A DNA stretch of 19,970 nt from Proteobacteria bacterium SG_bin9 (GCA_002083525.1 LWDM01000061.1:1-19970); one strand, 5' to 3'; shown: positions 1-8,282, counted from the stretch's first letter. Translations and numbers: made by a program. The notes: generated from the sequence alone by a model not told the origin.

Positions 1-31
1 CAGCAAATCCCAATGCGCACAGGGGATATGG

Positions 32-69
32 ATTCCGGGCTCGCGCGTGAAGAACGCGCGCCCCGGAAT
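32..69. repeat. Intergenic palindromic repeat (REP-like hairpin)
   Basis: ATTCCGGG at 32-39 pairs with CCCGGAAT at 62-69. Inside, CGCGCGT (42-48) pairs with ACGCGCG (54-60) around a GAAGA loop, leaving a small CT/C internal loop. It is followed by a direct repeat of AATGACGAGGAGA at 67-79 and 90-102. Palindromes with CCGGAATGAC ends are scattered between genes in Bradyrhizobium relatives, so this is probably a dispersed repeat. It lies just past the 3' end of the minus-strand amidohydrolase gene and could also act as its transcript end. Confidence 0.6.
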
Positions 70-108
70 GACGAGGAGAGAGTGCCCGTAATGACGAGGA
101 GAAAGCGT

Positions 109-1320
109 TCAATGCCCCGCAACAATCTCCGGGATCGCCGTCGCGGGCGGCGTGTTGCGGCTGCGCTGCGTCCGCACGATGCCGTCGATGATGGTCATGC
201 CGATGCCGGGCAGGTCTCCGAGCTGAATGCTCTCGAGGAAGGTCTTGCCCGCCGAGTGCTGCGCCTTGTCCATGATGACGAAGTCCGCCGCGCGGCCGAC
301 CTCGACGATGCCGCAATCGAGCGCGCGCATGCGCGCGGTGTTGCCGGTGGCGAAGCAGAATGCGATTTCCGCCGGCACCTCGCCGAGCGAGGAGAGCATC
401 GACACCATGCGGATGATGCCGAGCGGTTGCACGCCGGAGCCGGCCGGTGCGTCGGTGCCGAGAATGACGCGGTTGAGATCGCCCATCTCCTTCGCGAGGC
501 GCAGCGTATAGAGCGCGGCGCGCTCGTTGCCGTTGTGCACGATTTCGAGGCCGCGCTTGCAGCCTTCACAGATGCAGCGGATCTGGTTGTCGGGAAGCGC
601 CGTGTGGCCGCCGTTGATGTGACCGACGATGTCGGTGTCGGCTTCGAGCACGACATCCGCGTCGATCAGACCGGAGCCGGGGATCGACGGGCCGCCGGTG
701 TGGATCGTCGAATTCATGCCGTACTTGCGCGCCCACGCCACCATCTTGCGCGCGGTCGGGCCGTCTTTCACGCCGCCAAGTCCGACTTCGCCGAGCCAGC
801 GCACGCCGGCCAGCGCCATTTCCCGAAAATCCTCTTCGGTCATGCCGGGCTCGATCACCGGCGCACCCGCCATCACCTTCACGCCGCCGGGGCGCAGGTT
901 GTCGAACGAGCGCTGTGCGAAGATCGCCATCGCCTTCAGGCCGGTGATGTCGCGCGGGCGGCCGGGCATATGCACCTCGCCGGCGGAAATCATCGTGGTG
1001 ACGCCGCCGTGCAGGAAGCTGTCGATCCAGCCGATCTGGTTTTGCCGCGGCGTCCATTCGCCGGCGACCGGATGCACGTGGCTGTCGATGAGCCCCGGCG
1101 TCACCACGGTGCCGTTGGCGTTGACCACCGTGGTCGCGCCGGCCTGGTCGATGTCCAAATCAATATCTTGGGCCCGGCCGATCGCGGTGATCTTGCCGTT
1201 CTCGGCGAGGATCGTGTCGGCATCGAGAATCGGCTTGTTCAGGTCGCCCGAAAGCAGAAGGCCGATGTTTGTGATGACCAGTTTGGTCGGTCCGGTCGCC
1301 TGGGGTGCGTCGTGGGCCAT
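109..1320 (-). CDS. Enamidase-like metal-dependent amidohydrolase
   Basis: A 403-residue protein of the amidohydrolase superfamily (TIM barrel with a flanking beta sandwich). The N-terminal part (about 12-75) holds the usual strand-rich segment ending in VVTPGLIDSHVHP, where His81 and His83 are the expected first metal ligands. Further likely metal or active-site residues are Lys185 (GGVKDG), His207 (TIHTGG), His234/His239 and Asp290 (LGTDAP). The overall pattern, including the VKDGPTARKMVAWARKYG stretch, resembles enamidase, which hydrolyses 6-oxo-tetrahydronicotinate in nicotinate fermentation. The substrate here is not known; a cyclic amide or imide is the reasonable guess. The start ATG has AAAGGAG ten bases upstream. 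It is monocistronic as far as visible and divergent from fpr. No nicotinate genes are nearby, so the link to the oxalate genes is unclear. Confidence 0.85.
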   Translation of the reverse strand: MAHDAPQATGPTKLVITNIGLLLSGDLNKPILDADTILAENGKITAIGRAQDIDLDIDQAGATTVVNANGTVVTPGLIDSHVHPVAGEWTPRQNQIGWIDSFLHGGVTTMISAGEVHMPGRPRDITGLKAMAIFAQRSFDNLRPGGVKVMAGAPVIEPGMTEEDFREMALAGVRWLGEVGLGGVKDGPTARKMVAWARKYGMNSTIHTGGPSIPGSGLIDADVVLEADTDIVGHINGGHTALPDNQIRCICEGCKRGLEIVHNGNERAALYTLRLAKEMGDLNRVILGTDAPAGSGVQPLGIIRMVSMLSSLGEVPAEIAFCFATGNTARMRALDCGIVEVGRAADFVIMDKAQHSAGKTFLESIQLGDLPGIGMTIIDGIVRTQRSRNTPPATAIPEIVAGH

Positions 1321-1478
1321 GGATTTCGGGCTCCTTTGGGCGGTTTTTCGGCCGGAACCGGAGATTTCCGGACGCAGGCCGATTTTGGATCAGAATAGCT
1401 CTAACTCATTGAAATAGAGAAATTTATTGCAGGGATTCACGAGCCGGATGGGCTACATACACGCATGCTGCGCTGCAC

Positions 1479-1507
1479 TTGACGGGCGCAGCATATTCGT
1501 TAGTATA
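1479..1507 (+). promoter_or_regulatory. Candidate sigma-70 type promoter of fpr
   Basis: TTGACG (1479-1484) is followed after 16 bases by TAGTAT (1501-1506), or after 17 by AGTATA. It lies about 80 bases upstream of the fpr start and reads toward it. The -10 region is covered by a palindrome, which suggests repression at this promoter. Confidence 0.5.
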
Positions 1508-1516
1508 CAAACGAAT
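1495..1516. promoter_or_regulatory. 22-base near-perfect palindrome, candidate operator
   Basis: ATTCGTT (1495-1501) and AACGAAT (1510-1516) are exact inverted arms. The spacer AGTATACA contains the palindrome GTATAC, so the whole 22 bases are symmetric except for one A-A pair. It covers the -10 box of the candidate fpr promoter. The size and symmetry fit a dimeric or tetrameric repressor such as a TetR-type protein, but no such gene lies in the window. Confidence 0.5.
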
Positions 1517-1587
1517 TGCAAGAGCCGTTAAAGCTGCTGTCCTTCCGCTGTCCGACCTGCCGGTCCTCGATCTTGGAATAGGGTGCA

Positions 1588-2361
1588 ATGAGCAACTTCA
1601 ATCAAGAAAGCGTTCTCAGCGTTCATCACTGGACCGACAATCTCTTTTCCTTCCGCACGACGCGCGACACCTCGTTCCGTTTCCGCAACGGCGAGTTCAC
1701 GATGATCGGCCTCAAGGTCAACGACAAGCCGCTGCTGCGCGCCTACAGCGTCGCGAGCGCGAACTACGAAGACACGCTCGAGTTCTTCTCGATCAAGGTG
1801 CAGGACGGCCCGCTCACCTCGCGCCTCCAGCATCTGAAGGAAGGCGACCAGATCATCGTCAGCCGCAAGGCGACGGGCACGCTCGTCATCGACAATCTCA
1901 AGAGCGGCCGTAACCTCTATCTCATCGGCACCGGCACCGGCCTCGCGCCGTTCCTCAGCGTCATCAAGGATCCGGAAACCTACGAGCGCTTCGAGAAGGT
2001 CGTGCTGCTGCACGGTTGCCGCCGCGTCGCCGAGCTCGCTTACGGCGAGATGATCCAGGAGCATCTGCCGAACGACGAGCTGATCGGCGAGCTGGTCCGC
2101 GAGAAGCTGATCTATTATCCGACCGTGACGCGCGACCCGTTCCGTAACCGCGGCCGCATCACCGACCTCATCACCTCGGGTAAGCTGTTCGGCGACATCG
2201 GTCTCGCCAATCTCGACGCGAGCGAAGATCGCGTGATGATGTGCGGCAGCCCGGCGCTTTTGACCGACACCAAGAACATTCTGCTCGATCGCGGCTTCAT
2301 CGAAGGCAACCACGGCGAGCCCGGCGACTTCGTCGTCGAGAAGGCGTTCGCCGAGCGCTAA
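1588..2361 (+). CDS. fpr: Ferredoxin (flavodoxin)-NADP+ reductase
   Basis: A 257-residue soluble flavoprotein, the normal size for bacterial FNR. It moves electrons between NADPH and ferredoxin or flavodoxin. The FAD-binding beta barrel comes first, with RAYSVAS at 51-57 as the flavin motif. The NADP domain follows, with GTGTGLAPF at 114-122, HGCR at 142-145, TRDPFRNRGRI at 181-191 and MMCGSPAL at 217-224. The C terminus EKAFAER is typical of the subclass found in Azotobacter, Rhodobacter and rhizobia, where the C-terminal tail stacks near the flavin. The start follows AGGG seven bases upstream. A strong hairpin terminator follows, so it is probably a single-gene unit with its own promoter at 1479-1507. 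In other bacteria fpr responds to oxidative stress; nothing here shows that directly. Confidence 0.95.
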   Translation: MSNFNQESVLSVHHWTDNLFSFRTTRDTSFRFRNGEFTMIGLKVNDKPLLRAYSVASANYEDTLEFFSIKVQDGPLTSRLQHLKEGDQIIVSRKATGTLVIDNLKSGRNLYLIGTGTGLAPFLSVIKDPETYERFEKVVLLHGCRRVAELAYGEMIQEHLPNDELIGELVREKLIYYPTVTRDPFRNRGRITDLITSGKLFGDIGLANLDASEDRVMMCGSPALLTDTKNILLDRGFIEGNHGEPGDFVVEKAFAER

Positions 2362-2383
2362 GCGTTCGCGAGTATCGAAATGC

Positions 2384-2411
2384 AAACGGCCGCCCGGTGA
2401 GGCGGCCGTTT
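2384..2411 (+). terminator. Rho-independent type terminator after fpr
   Basis: A perfect 11-bp stem, AAACGGCCGCC at 2384-2394 and GGCGGCCGTTT at 2401-2411, encloses loop CGGTGA. It starts 22 bases after the fpr stop. The T run is short (TTTCCATTT), and the A/T ends are symmetric, so it may also stop the convergent lysR transcript. Confidence 0.8.
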
Positions 2412-2429
2412 CCATTTCAGCCGTTTGTA

Positions 2430-3362
2430 TCAGCTGTCGGTGGTTTCGTTCTGATAGTTCTGTACGGCAAGCGGCGCCTCGTTCGCCCATCGCGCGCGCA
2501 TGGTTTCATGGATGAATGCGCCGACACCTTTTGAATGCGGCCGGCCCCTGACCGTGATCAGATTGACCTCGCGCCAGACATCCGGGTCCGTCAGCGGCAG
2601 AGCGATCAGGTCGCGTTGTTGTTTGACGGTGTGTTCCGGAAACAGCCCGAAGCCGAAGCCGTTGCCGACCATGGCCAGAGCCCAGTCATCGCGTTCGCTG
2701 GAATTGTTCAGGTCGCAGATGACGCCGCGCGCCGCCAATGCGGATTGGATCTCCTCATTGAATTCGCAACGCGCGCGCAGAACGAACTTTTCGCCGGCGA
2801 GGTCTTCCAGCCGCACGCTCTCCCGCGCCGTCAGACGATGCTCGCGCGGCAGCACGATCATCATCTGCTCGCGAAACAGCGGGAGGTAGTTGAAGCGCCG
2901 GTCCGGATCCTTTCCGGGAATGCAGTAGATCGCGATGTCGAGCCGCGCCTCGAGAAGTTCGCGCTGCAGCTCGGTGGCGCTGCCATCGACGATCTGCAGT
3001 TCGAAATCGTCGTGCTGCTCCCTGGCGCGCTTCAACAGATGCACGATCAGCGCCGGCGCGATGGTGCACATGATGCCGAGCCGCAGCTTCGCGCGGCCCG
3101 ACGAGGTGAACTCCTGCGCCTGCGCTTTGGCCGCGTGGCTCTTGTCCCAGACCTCTTGCAGGTGCGGGCGAATGATCTCGCCGAGCTCGGTCAGATGCGT
3201 GTTGGCATACTCGCGATGGAACAGCACGCCGCCGAACTCGGCTTCGAGCATTTGAATTCCGCGCGTCAGCGATGGCTGCGAGACGTTGCAGAGCTTCGCG
3301 GCGCGCGTGAAATTACGCTCCGAGCAGACCGCCAGAAAATACTTCACCTGATGCATTTCCAT
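2430..3362 (-). CDS. LysR family transcriptional regulator
   Basis: A 310-residue protein with an N-terminal winged helix-turn-helix (about 1-60: MHQVKYFLAVCSERNFTRAAKLCNVSQPSLTRGIQ) and a C-terminal periplasmic-binding-like effector domain (about 90-295). I chose the ATG at 3362 because GAGGG lies seven bases upstream and the MEMHQVKYF start is typical. A GTG at 3386 would add eight residues but has no good ribosome site. The gene is 388 bases downstream of fdhA on the same strand and convergent with fpr. LysR proteins control formate dehydrogenase operons (FdsR in Cupriavidus) and fpr (FinR in Pseudomonas), so either neighbour is a plausible target. The sequence does not decide between them. 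Confidence 0.9.
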   Translation of the reverse strand: MEMHQVKYFLAVCSERNFTRAAKLCNVSQPSLTRGIQMLEAEFGGVLFHREYANTHLTELGEIIRPHLQEVWDKSHAAKAQAQEFTSSGRAKLRLGIMCTIAPALIVHLLKRAREQHDDFELQIVDGSATELQRELLEARLDIAIYCIPGKDPDRRFNYLPLFREQMMIVLPREHRLTARESVRLEDLAGEKFVLRARCEFNEEIQSALAARGVICDLNNSSERDDWALAMVGNGFGFGLFPEHTVKQQRDLIALPLTDPDVWREVNLITVRGRPHSKGVGAFIHETMRARWANEAPLAVQNYQNETTDS

Positions 3363-3750
3363 GCAGCATCCCTCAACCGCTTCCACAGATCATGTAATGT
3401 GCTGGAGCCGGTGGCGGGCGTGCGCCGGGCCGCCGGAACCTTAACGCAGAATGGCCCGGCGATGTTCGCGCCGGGGCTCTCTTGAGAAATAGAGAGCGTC
3501 ATGGCGCGCATCGTTGCGCGCCAAGTTCTCGTTCTCGTCTTCCGGCGGTCGCGACAATCGCTTGTTGCGCTGCGAACCGGAAATACCTTTTGGTCTGGCT
3601 ATTGATGCCGCTGGGCTATTAAACGGTGTTTAGAAACCGTACAGGAGTGCCGGGGCAACGCGCTGCCAAGCGAACGGTATTGAAATAAGCGCACGCGTAC
3701 CGCAGTGAGGCATCAGTGTCCGCCTCGACTACGTAAAATGCCGAATGGAA
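3363..3750. other. Intergenic region between lysR and fdhA
   Basis: No convincing reading frame is seen in these 388 bases. The region should hold the lysR promoter (minus strand) and the end of the fdh transcript. One GC-rich hairpin is listed separately. A weak 5-bp stem (GCCGA/TCGGC, 3740-3744 with 3755-3759) followed on the minus strand by ATTTTA overlaps the fdhA stop and might be a poor terminator. Confidence 0.6.
3503..3522. other. GC-rich hairpin in the lysR-fdhA gap
   Basis: GGCGCGCA (3503-3510) and TGCGCGCC (3515-3522) form a perfect 8-bp stem with loop TCGT. It has no T run on either side, so it is not a standard terminator. It may be a processing site in the fdhA-lysR transcript or a protein site upstream of lysR. 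Confidence 0.4.
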
Positions 3751-6519
3751 TCACTCGGCCGCTTCGACCACCGGCTGAACGCGTTCCACCTTCACCGCGC
3801 AGAATTTGAACTCGGGAATTTTGCCGAATGGATCGAGCGCGGGGTTGGTGAGCAGGTTCGCCGCCGCCTCGGCGTAGCAGAACGGCATGAACACCATGTT
3901 CTCCGGCACGTCGCGATCGGATCGTACCTTTACCTCGACGGCGCCGCGCCGTGTCAGCAGGCGGATAAAATCGCCGGGCCGCATATCTTTTTTCCGCATG
4001 TCCTTTGGCGACATGAAGGCGACCGCTTCCGGCTCGATGCTATCGAGCACGCCCGAGCGGCGTGTCATCGATCCGGTGTGCCAGTGTTCGAGCACGCGTC
4101 CGGTCGACAGCACCATCGGATATTCGGCGTCCGGCACTTCATCGGGCGACGTGACGCGTGCGGGCACGATCTTGCCGCGGCCGCTTTCCGTCGGGAATCC
4201 CGTGGTGAAGATGATCTCGTTGCCGGGCTTGTGCGGGTCGTCGACCGGATAAGTGACGGCGCCTTCGCGCTCGAGCCGTTCCCAGGTGATGTTCTTCAGC
4301 GACGGCATCACCTGCGTCATCTCGTGGAAGACATCGGCCGCGCCGCTGTAGGGCCAGTCGAGGCCCATGCGCTTACCGATCTCCTGAATGATCCAGAGAT
4401 CCTGTTTTGCATCGCCCGGCGGCTTCACCACCTGCCGTGCCAGCTGCACGCGGCGATCGGTGTTGGTAAAGGTGCCGACCTTCTCGGCAAATGCGGAGGC
4501 GGGGAGGATCACGTCCGCGTGGAACGCGGTCTCGGTGACGAACAGATCTTGCACCACGAGGTGATCCAGCATTGCCAGCGCTTCGCGCGCGTGCTGCAGG
4601 TCGGGATCCGACATCGCAGGGTTTTCGCCCTCGATGTACATGCCGTTGATTTCACCTGCGTGGATCGCATTCATGATCTCGACGACGGTCAAACCGCGCA
4701 CCGGATCGAGCTCCTGATGCCATAGGTTTTCGAAGGGCTGGCGCAGATCAGTGCGGCCGACCGGTTGATAGTCCGGCAGGAACATCGGAATGAGACCGGC
4801 GTCCGATGCGCCTTGCACGTTGTTCTGGCCGCGCAGCGGATGCAGGCCCGTGCCCGGACGCCCGATCTGACCGGTGATCAGCGCGAGCGCGATCAGGCAG
4901 CGCGCGTTGTCGGTGCCGTGAATGTGCTGGCTGATGCCCATGCCCCAGAAGATGATCGACGCCTGCGAGGTCGCGTATTGCCGCGCAACTTCGCGCAGCG
5001 TTTCCGCCGGGATGCCGCAGATCGGCTCCATCCTCTCCGGGCTGAAGTCCTGAATGCTCTTCTTCAGCTCGTCGAAACCCTCGGTGTATCCGGCGATGTA
5101 CTGCTTGTCGGTCAGGTCTTCGTTGATGATCGTGTGGATCATCGCGTTCAGCATCGCCACGTCGGCGCCGGGCTTGAAGGCGAGATGCTTCCATGCGTGG
5201 CGCGAGAGCGACTGTTTGCGCGGGTCCATGACGACGAGTTTGGTGCCGCGCTTCGCCGCGTTCTTCATGAACGTCGCCGCGACCGGGTGGTTCACGGTCG
5301 GGTTGGCGCCAATGACGATGATGAAGTCGGCATCCATCGCTGCGGCGAACGGTGCCGACACCGCGCCTGAACTGACGCCCTCCATCAGCGCGGCGACGGA
5401 CGAGGCGTGGCAGAGGCGGGTGCAGTGGTCAACGTTGTTCGAGCCGAAACCGGTGCGTACCAGTTTCTGGAACAGATACGCTTCTTCGTTCGAGCCCTTC
5501 GCCGATCCGAAACCAGCGAGCGCCTTCACGCCCTTCTCGTTACGGATCTTCAGAAGGCCCTTCGCAGCGATGTCGAGCGCTTCATCCCACGAGGCTTCGC
5601 GGAAGTGGGTGTATGGATTAGCGGGATCGACTTGATCGTTCGCATCCTTCTTCGCATTCGGCAGCCGCACCAGCGGCTTGGTGATGCGATGCGGGTGGTG
5701 GATGTAGTCGAAGCCGAAGCGGCCCTTCACACAAAGGCGATTGTGATTGGCGGGGCCGTCGCGGCCTTCGGCGTAGACGATCTTTTCGTCGGCGACCTGA
5801 TACGTCACCTGACAACCGACGCCGCAGAACGGGCAGAGCGAGTCCACCTTCTTGTCCGGATAGACAGCGCGGGTCTGGTTCTCGTCGAGATAGGCCGACG
5901 GCATCAGCGCGCCGGTCGGGCAGGCCTGCACGCATTCGCCGCAAGCGACGCAAGTCGATTCACCCATCGGGTCGTCGAAGTCGAAGACGATCTTGGCGTC
6001 GTGATTGCGATAGGCCATGCCGATGACGTCGTTGACCTGCACCTCGCGGCACGCGCGCACGCACAAGCCGCACTGGATGCAGGCATCGAGATTGACGCGC
6101 ATGGCCGGATGGCTGGCATCGACGTCCCAGCGCTCGGCGGCCGGGAAGCGGCTCTCGCTCACCTCGACCTTGTCGGCCCATTGCCAGAACTTGGAATCCG
6201 GATCGTGCGAGGTCGCGCGTTCCGGCTGATCGGAGACGAGCAGCTCCATCACCATCTTGCGCGCTGTAACGGCGCGGTTGCTCGCCGACTTCACCTTCAT
6301 GCCCATCGTGGGCGTGCGCTTGCACGACGCGGCGAGCACGCGCTCGCCCTCGATTTCGACCATACAAGCGCGGCAGTTGCCGTCGGCGCGATAGTCGGGC
6401 TCCGGCGAGTAGCACAAATGCGGGATGTCGGTGCCTTCGCGCTTGGCGACCTGCCAGATGCTTTCGCCGGCCTTGGCCTCGACCTGCTTGCCGTCGAGTT
6501 CGAATACGATCTTGGTCAT
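3751..6519 (-). CDS. fdhA: NAD-dependent formate dehydrogenase, alpha (catalytic, Mo/W) subunit
   Basis: A 922-residue catalytic subunit that oxidises formate to CO2. Domains in order: a NuoG-like ferredoxin domain with [2Fe-2S] ligands Cys36, Cys49, Cys52 and Cys66; a two-cluster ferredoxin segment (Cys147/150/153/157 and Cys190/193/196/200); a [4Fe-4S] site in the molybdopterin domain (Cys229/232/236/263); the bis-MGD domain; and a C-terminal dinucleotide-binding domain from about 800. Cys370 followed by His371 (RLCHASS) occupies the place of selenocysteine-His in E. coli FdhF, so this is a Cys enzyme. It closely matches Fdh1A of Methylorubrum extorquens as I remember it, but lacks that protein's N-terminal extension of roughly 60 residues. 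M. extorquens FDH1 uses tungsten; the metal here cannot be read from sequence. Its start overlaps the fdhB stop by four bases, implying translational coupling. No fdhD or mobA type maturation gene is in the window. Confidence 0.96.
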   Translation of the reverse strand: MTKIVFELDGKQVEAKAGESIWQVAKREGTDIPHLCYSPEPDYRADGNCRACMVEIEGERVLAASCKRTPTMGMKVKSASNRAVTARKMVMELLVSDQPERATSHDPDSKFWQWADKVEVSESRFPAAERWDVDASHPAMRVNLDACIQCGLCVRACREVQVNDVIGMAYRNHDAKIVFDFDDPMGESTCVACGECVQACPTGALMPSAYLDENQTRAVYPDKKVDSLCPFCGVGCQVTYQVADEKIVYAEGRDGPANHNRLCVKGRFGFDYIHHPHRITKPLVRLPNAKKDANDQVDPANPYTHFREASWDEALDIAAKGLLKIRNEKGVKALAGFGSAKGSNEEAYLFQKLVRTGFGSNNVDHCTRLCHASSVAALMEGVSSGAVSAPFAAAMDADFIIVIGANPTVNHPVAATFMKNAAKRGTKLVVMDPRKQSLSRHAWKHLAFKPGADVAMLNAMIHTIINEDLTDKQYIAGYTEGFDELKKSIQDFSPERMEPICGIPAETLREVARQYATSQASIIFWGMGISQHIHGTDNARCLIALALITGQIGRPGTGLHPLRGQNNVQGASDAGLIPMFLPDYQPVGRTDLRQPFENLWHQELDPVRGLTVVEIMNAIHAGEINGMYIEGENPAMSDPDLQHAREALAMLDHLVVQDLFVTETAFHADVILPASAFAEKVGTFTNTDRRVQLARQVVKPPGDAKQDLWIIQEIGKRMGLDWPYSGAADVFHEMTQVMPSLKNITWERLEREGAVTYPVDDPHKPGNEIIFTTGFPTESGRGKIVPARVTSPDEVPDAEYPMVLSTGRVLEHWHTGSMTRRSGVLDSIEPEAVAFMSPKDMRKKDMRPGDFIRLLTRRGAVEVKVRSDRDVPENMVFMPFCYAEAAANLLTNPALDPFGKIPEFKFCAVKVERVQPVVEAAE

Positions 6520-8234
6520 TCGGCAGCTTCTTTCGGGCTGAACTCGTCGGGGAAGTATTTAATCACGCAGGTCAGTGGATTCGAGGCGGCCTGTCCGAGG
6601 CCGCAGATCGATGCATCGCGCATCACCTGGCTCAATTCGTCGAGTAATTCGCGGTTCCAGTTCCGTTGCTGCATCAAGCGCGCGGCCTTCTCGGTTCCGA
6701 CGCGGCACGGCGTGCACTGGCCGCAGCTCTCATCCTCGAAGAATTTCATCAGATTGAGCGCTGCACCCTTGATGTCGTCCTTGTCCGACATGACGACGAC
6801 TGCGGCCGAACCGATGAAGCAGCCGTATTTTTCCAGCGTGCCAAAATCGAGCGGGATGTTGTCCATCGATGCCGGCAGGATGCCGCCGGACGCGCCGCCG
6901 GGCAGATAGGCGCGGAAAGAGTGGCCGTCGGCCATGCCGCCGCAGAATTCGTCGATCAGTTCGCGAATGGTCACGCCCGCGGGTGCAAGCTTGACGCCCG
7001 GGCTCTTGACGCGGCCGGAGACCGAATAGCTGCGCAGGCCCTGACGTTCGTTGCGACCGTGGCTCTTCCACCAGTCGGCGCCGCGCTCGACGATATCGCG
7101 CACCCACCACAGTGTTTCGATGTTGTTGATCAACGTCGGCTGGCCGAACAGGCCGACCTGGAACGGGTAGGGCGGCTTGTGCCGCGGCAGACCGCGCTTG
7201 CCCTCGATGCTTTCGAGCAGCGCCGACTCTTCGCCGCAGATGTAGGCGCCGGCGCCCCGGCGCATATGCAAGGTGGGGCCGCCGGCCGGCAGCTTCGCGA
7301 TCTCGCGTTCGAGAATCTCGCGCGCCGCCGGATATTCGTCGCGCAGGTAGATGTAGACGTCGCTCGCCTCGACCACATACGCGCCGATCAGCGTGCCTTC
7401 AAGGAAGCGGTGCGGGTCGGTTTCGAGATAGAAGCGATCCTTGAACGTGCCAGGCTCGCCTTCGTCGCCGTTGATCGCCATCAGCCGCGGGCCGGGTTCG
7501 CCGAGCACCGCGCGCCACTTGCGTCCGGTCGGGAAGCCTGCGCCTCCGAGGCCGCGCAGCGAGGCGTTGTCGAGCGCCTTCAGCAGATCCTCTTTCGGCA
7601 TTTCGCCGGAGCGGAGCTTTTGCAGAAGTTTGTAGCCACCCTTCGCGGTGTAGCCGGCGTAGTCGACATACTTCGGAAGATGAGCGTGCGTGTCGTCGCG
7701 TTTCACGGCTGCCAGCACGGTCTCGGTCGTCGCGTGATCGACGAAGTTGTGGCCGACCTCGGCAGCGGGCGCTGTATCGCAGCGGCCGACGCACGGTGCG
7801 CGGACGACACGCACGCCGGGGCCGGCTTTGGACTGCAATTCGCCGAGCAGCTTTTCTGCACCGAGCATCGCGCAGGTCAGCGAATCGCAGACGCGGATGG
7901 TCAGCGGCGGAATCGCGGGGTCGCCTTCTTTCACCACATCGAAATGGGCGTAGAAGGTGGCGGTCTCGAACACCTCGGCGAAGGAGAGTTTCATCGCATC
8001 GGCGAGTGCGGCGAGATGCGCGGCCGAGATCTGATGATAGGTATCCTGGATCAGGTGCAGGTGCTCGATCAGGAGGTCGCGGCGGCGCGAACGATCGCCG
8101 AGCAGGCGCTCGATCTCCTCAGCCGCGTATGGATCGACTTGGCGGCCTTTCGGCGTGGCCTTCGCACGTTTGCGGCCTTCGCCCGGATGCTCGAATGCAC
8201 GGACCTTTTGAAGTTCTTTGACGTCGTGACCCAT
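6516..8234 (-). CDS. fdhB: NAD-dependent formate dehydrogenase, beta subunit (NuoE-NuoF fusion)
   Basis: A 572-residue diaphorase subunit that passes electrons from FdhA to NAD+. Residues about 30-175 are a NuoE/FdsG-like thioredoxin-fold domain with [2Fe-2S] ligands Cys116, Cys121, Cys148 and Cys152. Residues about 195-565 are a NuoF/FdsB domain with the FMN/NADH motifs GLGGAGFPTGRKW (228-240) and NGDEGEPGTFKDR (255-267), and a [4Fe-4S] site at Cys504/507/510 plus Cys544. In Cupriavidus and Rhodobacter these two domains are separate proteins (FdsG, FdsB). The fusion and the length match Fdh1B of Methylorubrum extorquens. The start ATG lacks a clear Shine-Dalgarno; a long inverted repeat ends 17 bases upstream of it, so initiation may be controlled or the RNA folded there. 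Confidence 0.95.
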   Translation of the reverse strand: MGHDVKELQKVRAFEHPGEGRKRAKATPKGRQVDPYAAEEIERLLGDRSRRRDLLIEHLHLIQDTYHQISAAHLAALADAMKLSFAEVFETATFYAHFDVVKEGDPAIPPLTIRVCDSLTCAMLGAEKLLGELQSKAGPGVRVVRAPCVGRCDTAPAAEVGHNFVDHATTETVLAAVKRDDTHAHLPKYVDYAGYTAKGGYKLLQKLRSGEMPKEDLLKALDNASLRGLGGAGFPTGRKWRAVLGEPGPRLMAINGDEGEPGTFKDRFYLETDPHRFLEGTLIGAYVVEASDVYIYLRDEYPAAREILEREIAKLPAGGPTLHMRRGAGAYICGEESALLESIEGKRGLPRHKPPYPFQVGLFGQPTLINNIETLWWVRDIVERGADWWKSHGRNERQGLRSYSVSGRVKSPGVKLAPAGVTIRELIDEFCGGMADGHSFRAYLPGGASGGILPASMDNIPLDFGTLEKYGCFIGSAAVVVMSDKDDIKGAALNLMKFFEDESCGQCTPCRVGTEKAARLMQQRNWNRELLDELSQVMRDASICGLGQAASNPLTCVIKYFPDEFSPKEAAE

Positions 8235-8250
8235 CGGAAAAGCAGCCAGT

Positions 8251-8282
8251 TACCAGAGATAGAGCTACTCTAATCTCTGGTA
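8251..8282. promoter_or_regulatory. Long inverted repeat upstream of fdhB
   Basis: TACCAGAGAT (8251-8260) and ATCTCTGGTA (8273-8282) are exact 10-bp arms. The pairing continues inward with TAGAG (8260-8264) and CTCTA (8268-8272), giving about 14 paired bases with one bulged A and loop CTA. It lies 17-48 bases before the fdhB start, so it is either a transcription factor site at the promoter or a hairpin in the leader RNA. Confidence 0.65.

Noticed and set aside
13..1398. 461-codon plus-strand frame over the amidohydrolase gene
   Set aside because: Antisense shadow with Arg/His/Ala-rich content; the minus strand encodes an intact amidohydrolase.
3740..3759. Terminator of the fdh operon overlapping the fdhA stop
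   Set aside because: The stem is only five base pairs with a ten-base loop; too weak to list as a terminator feature.
5408..5412. Possible selenocysteine in the formate dehydrogenase catalytic subunit
   Set aside because: The active-site codon is an ordinary Cys codon (Cys370 in RLCHASS) and the frame has no in-frame TGA before its end.
5407..6909. 500-codon plus-strand frame across fdhA and fdhB
   Set aside because: It runs opposite two intact iron-sulfur protein genes and shows no domain pattern.
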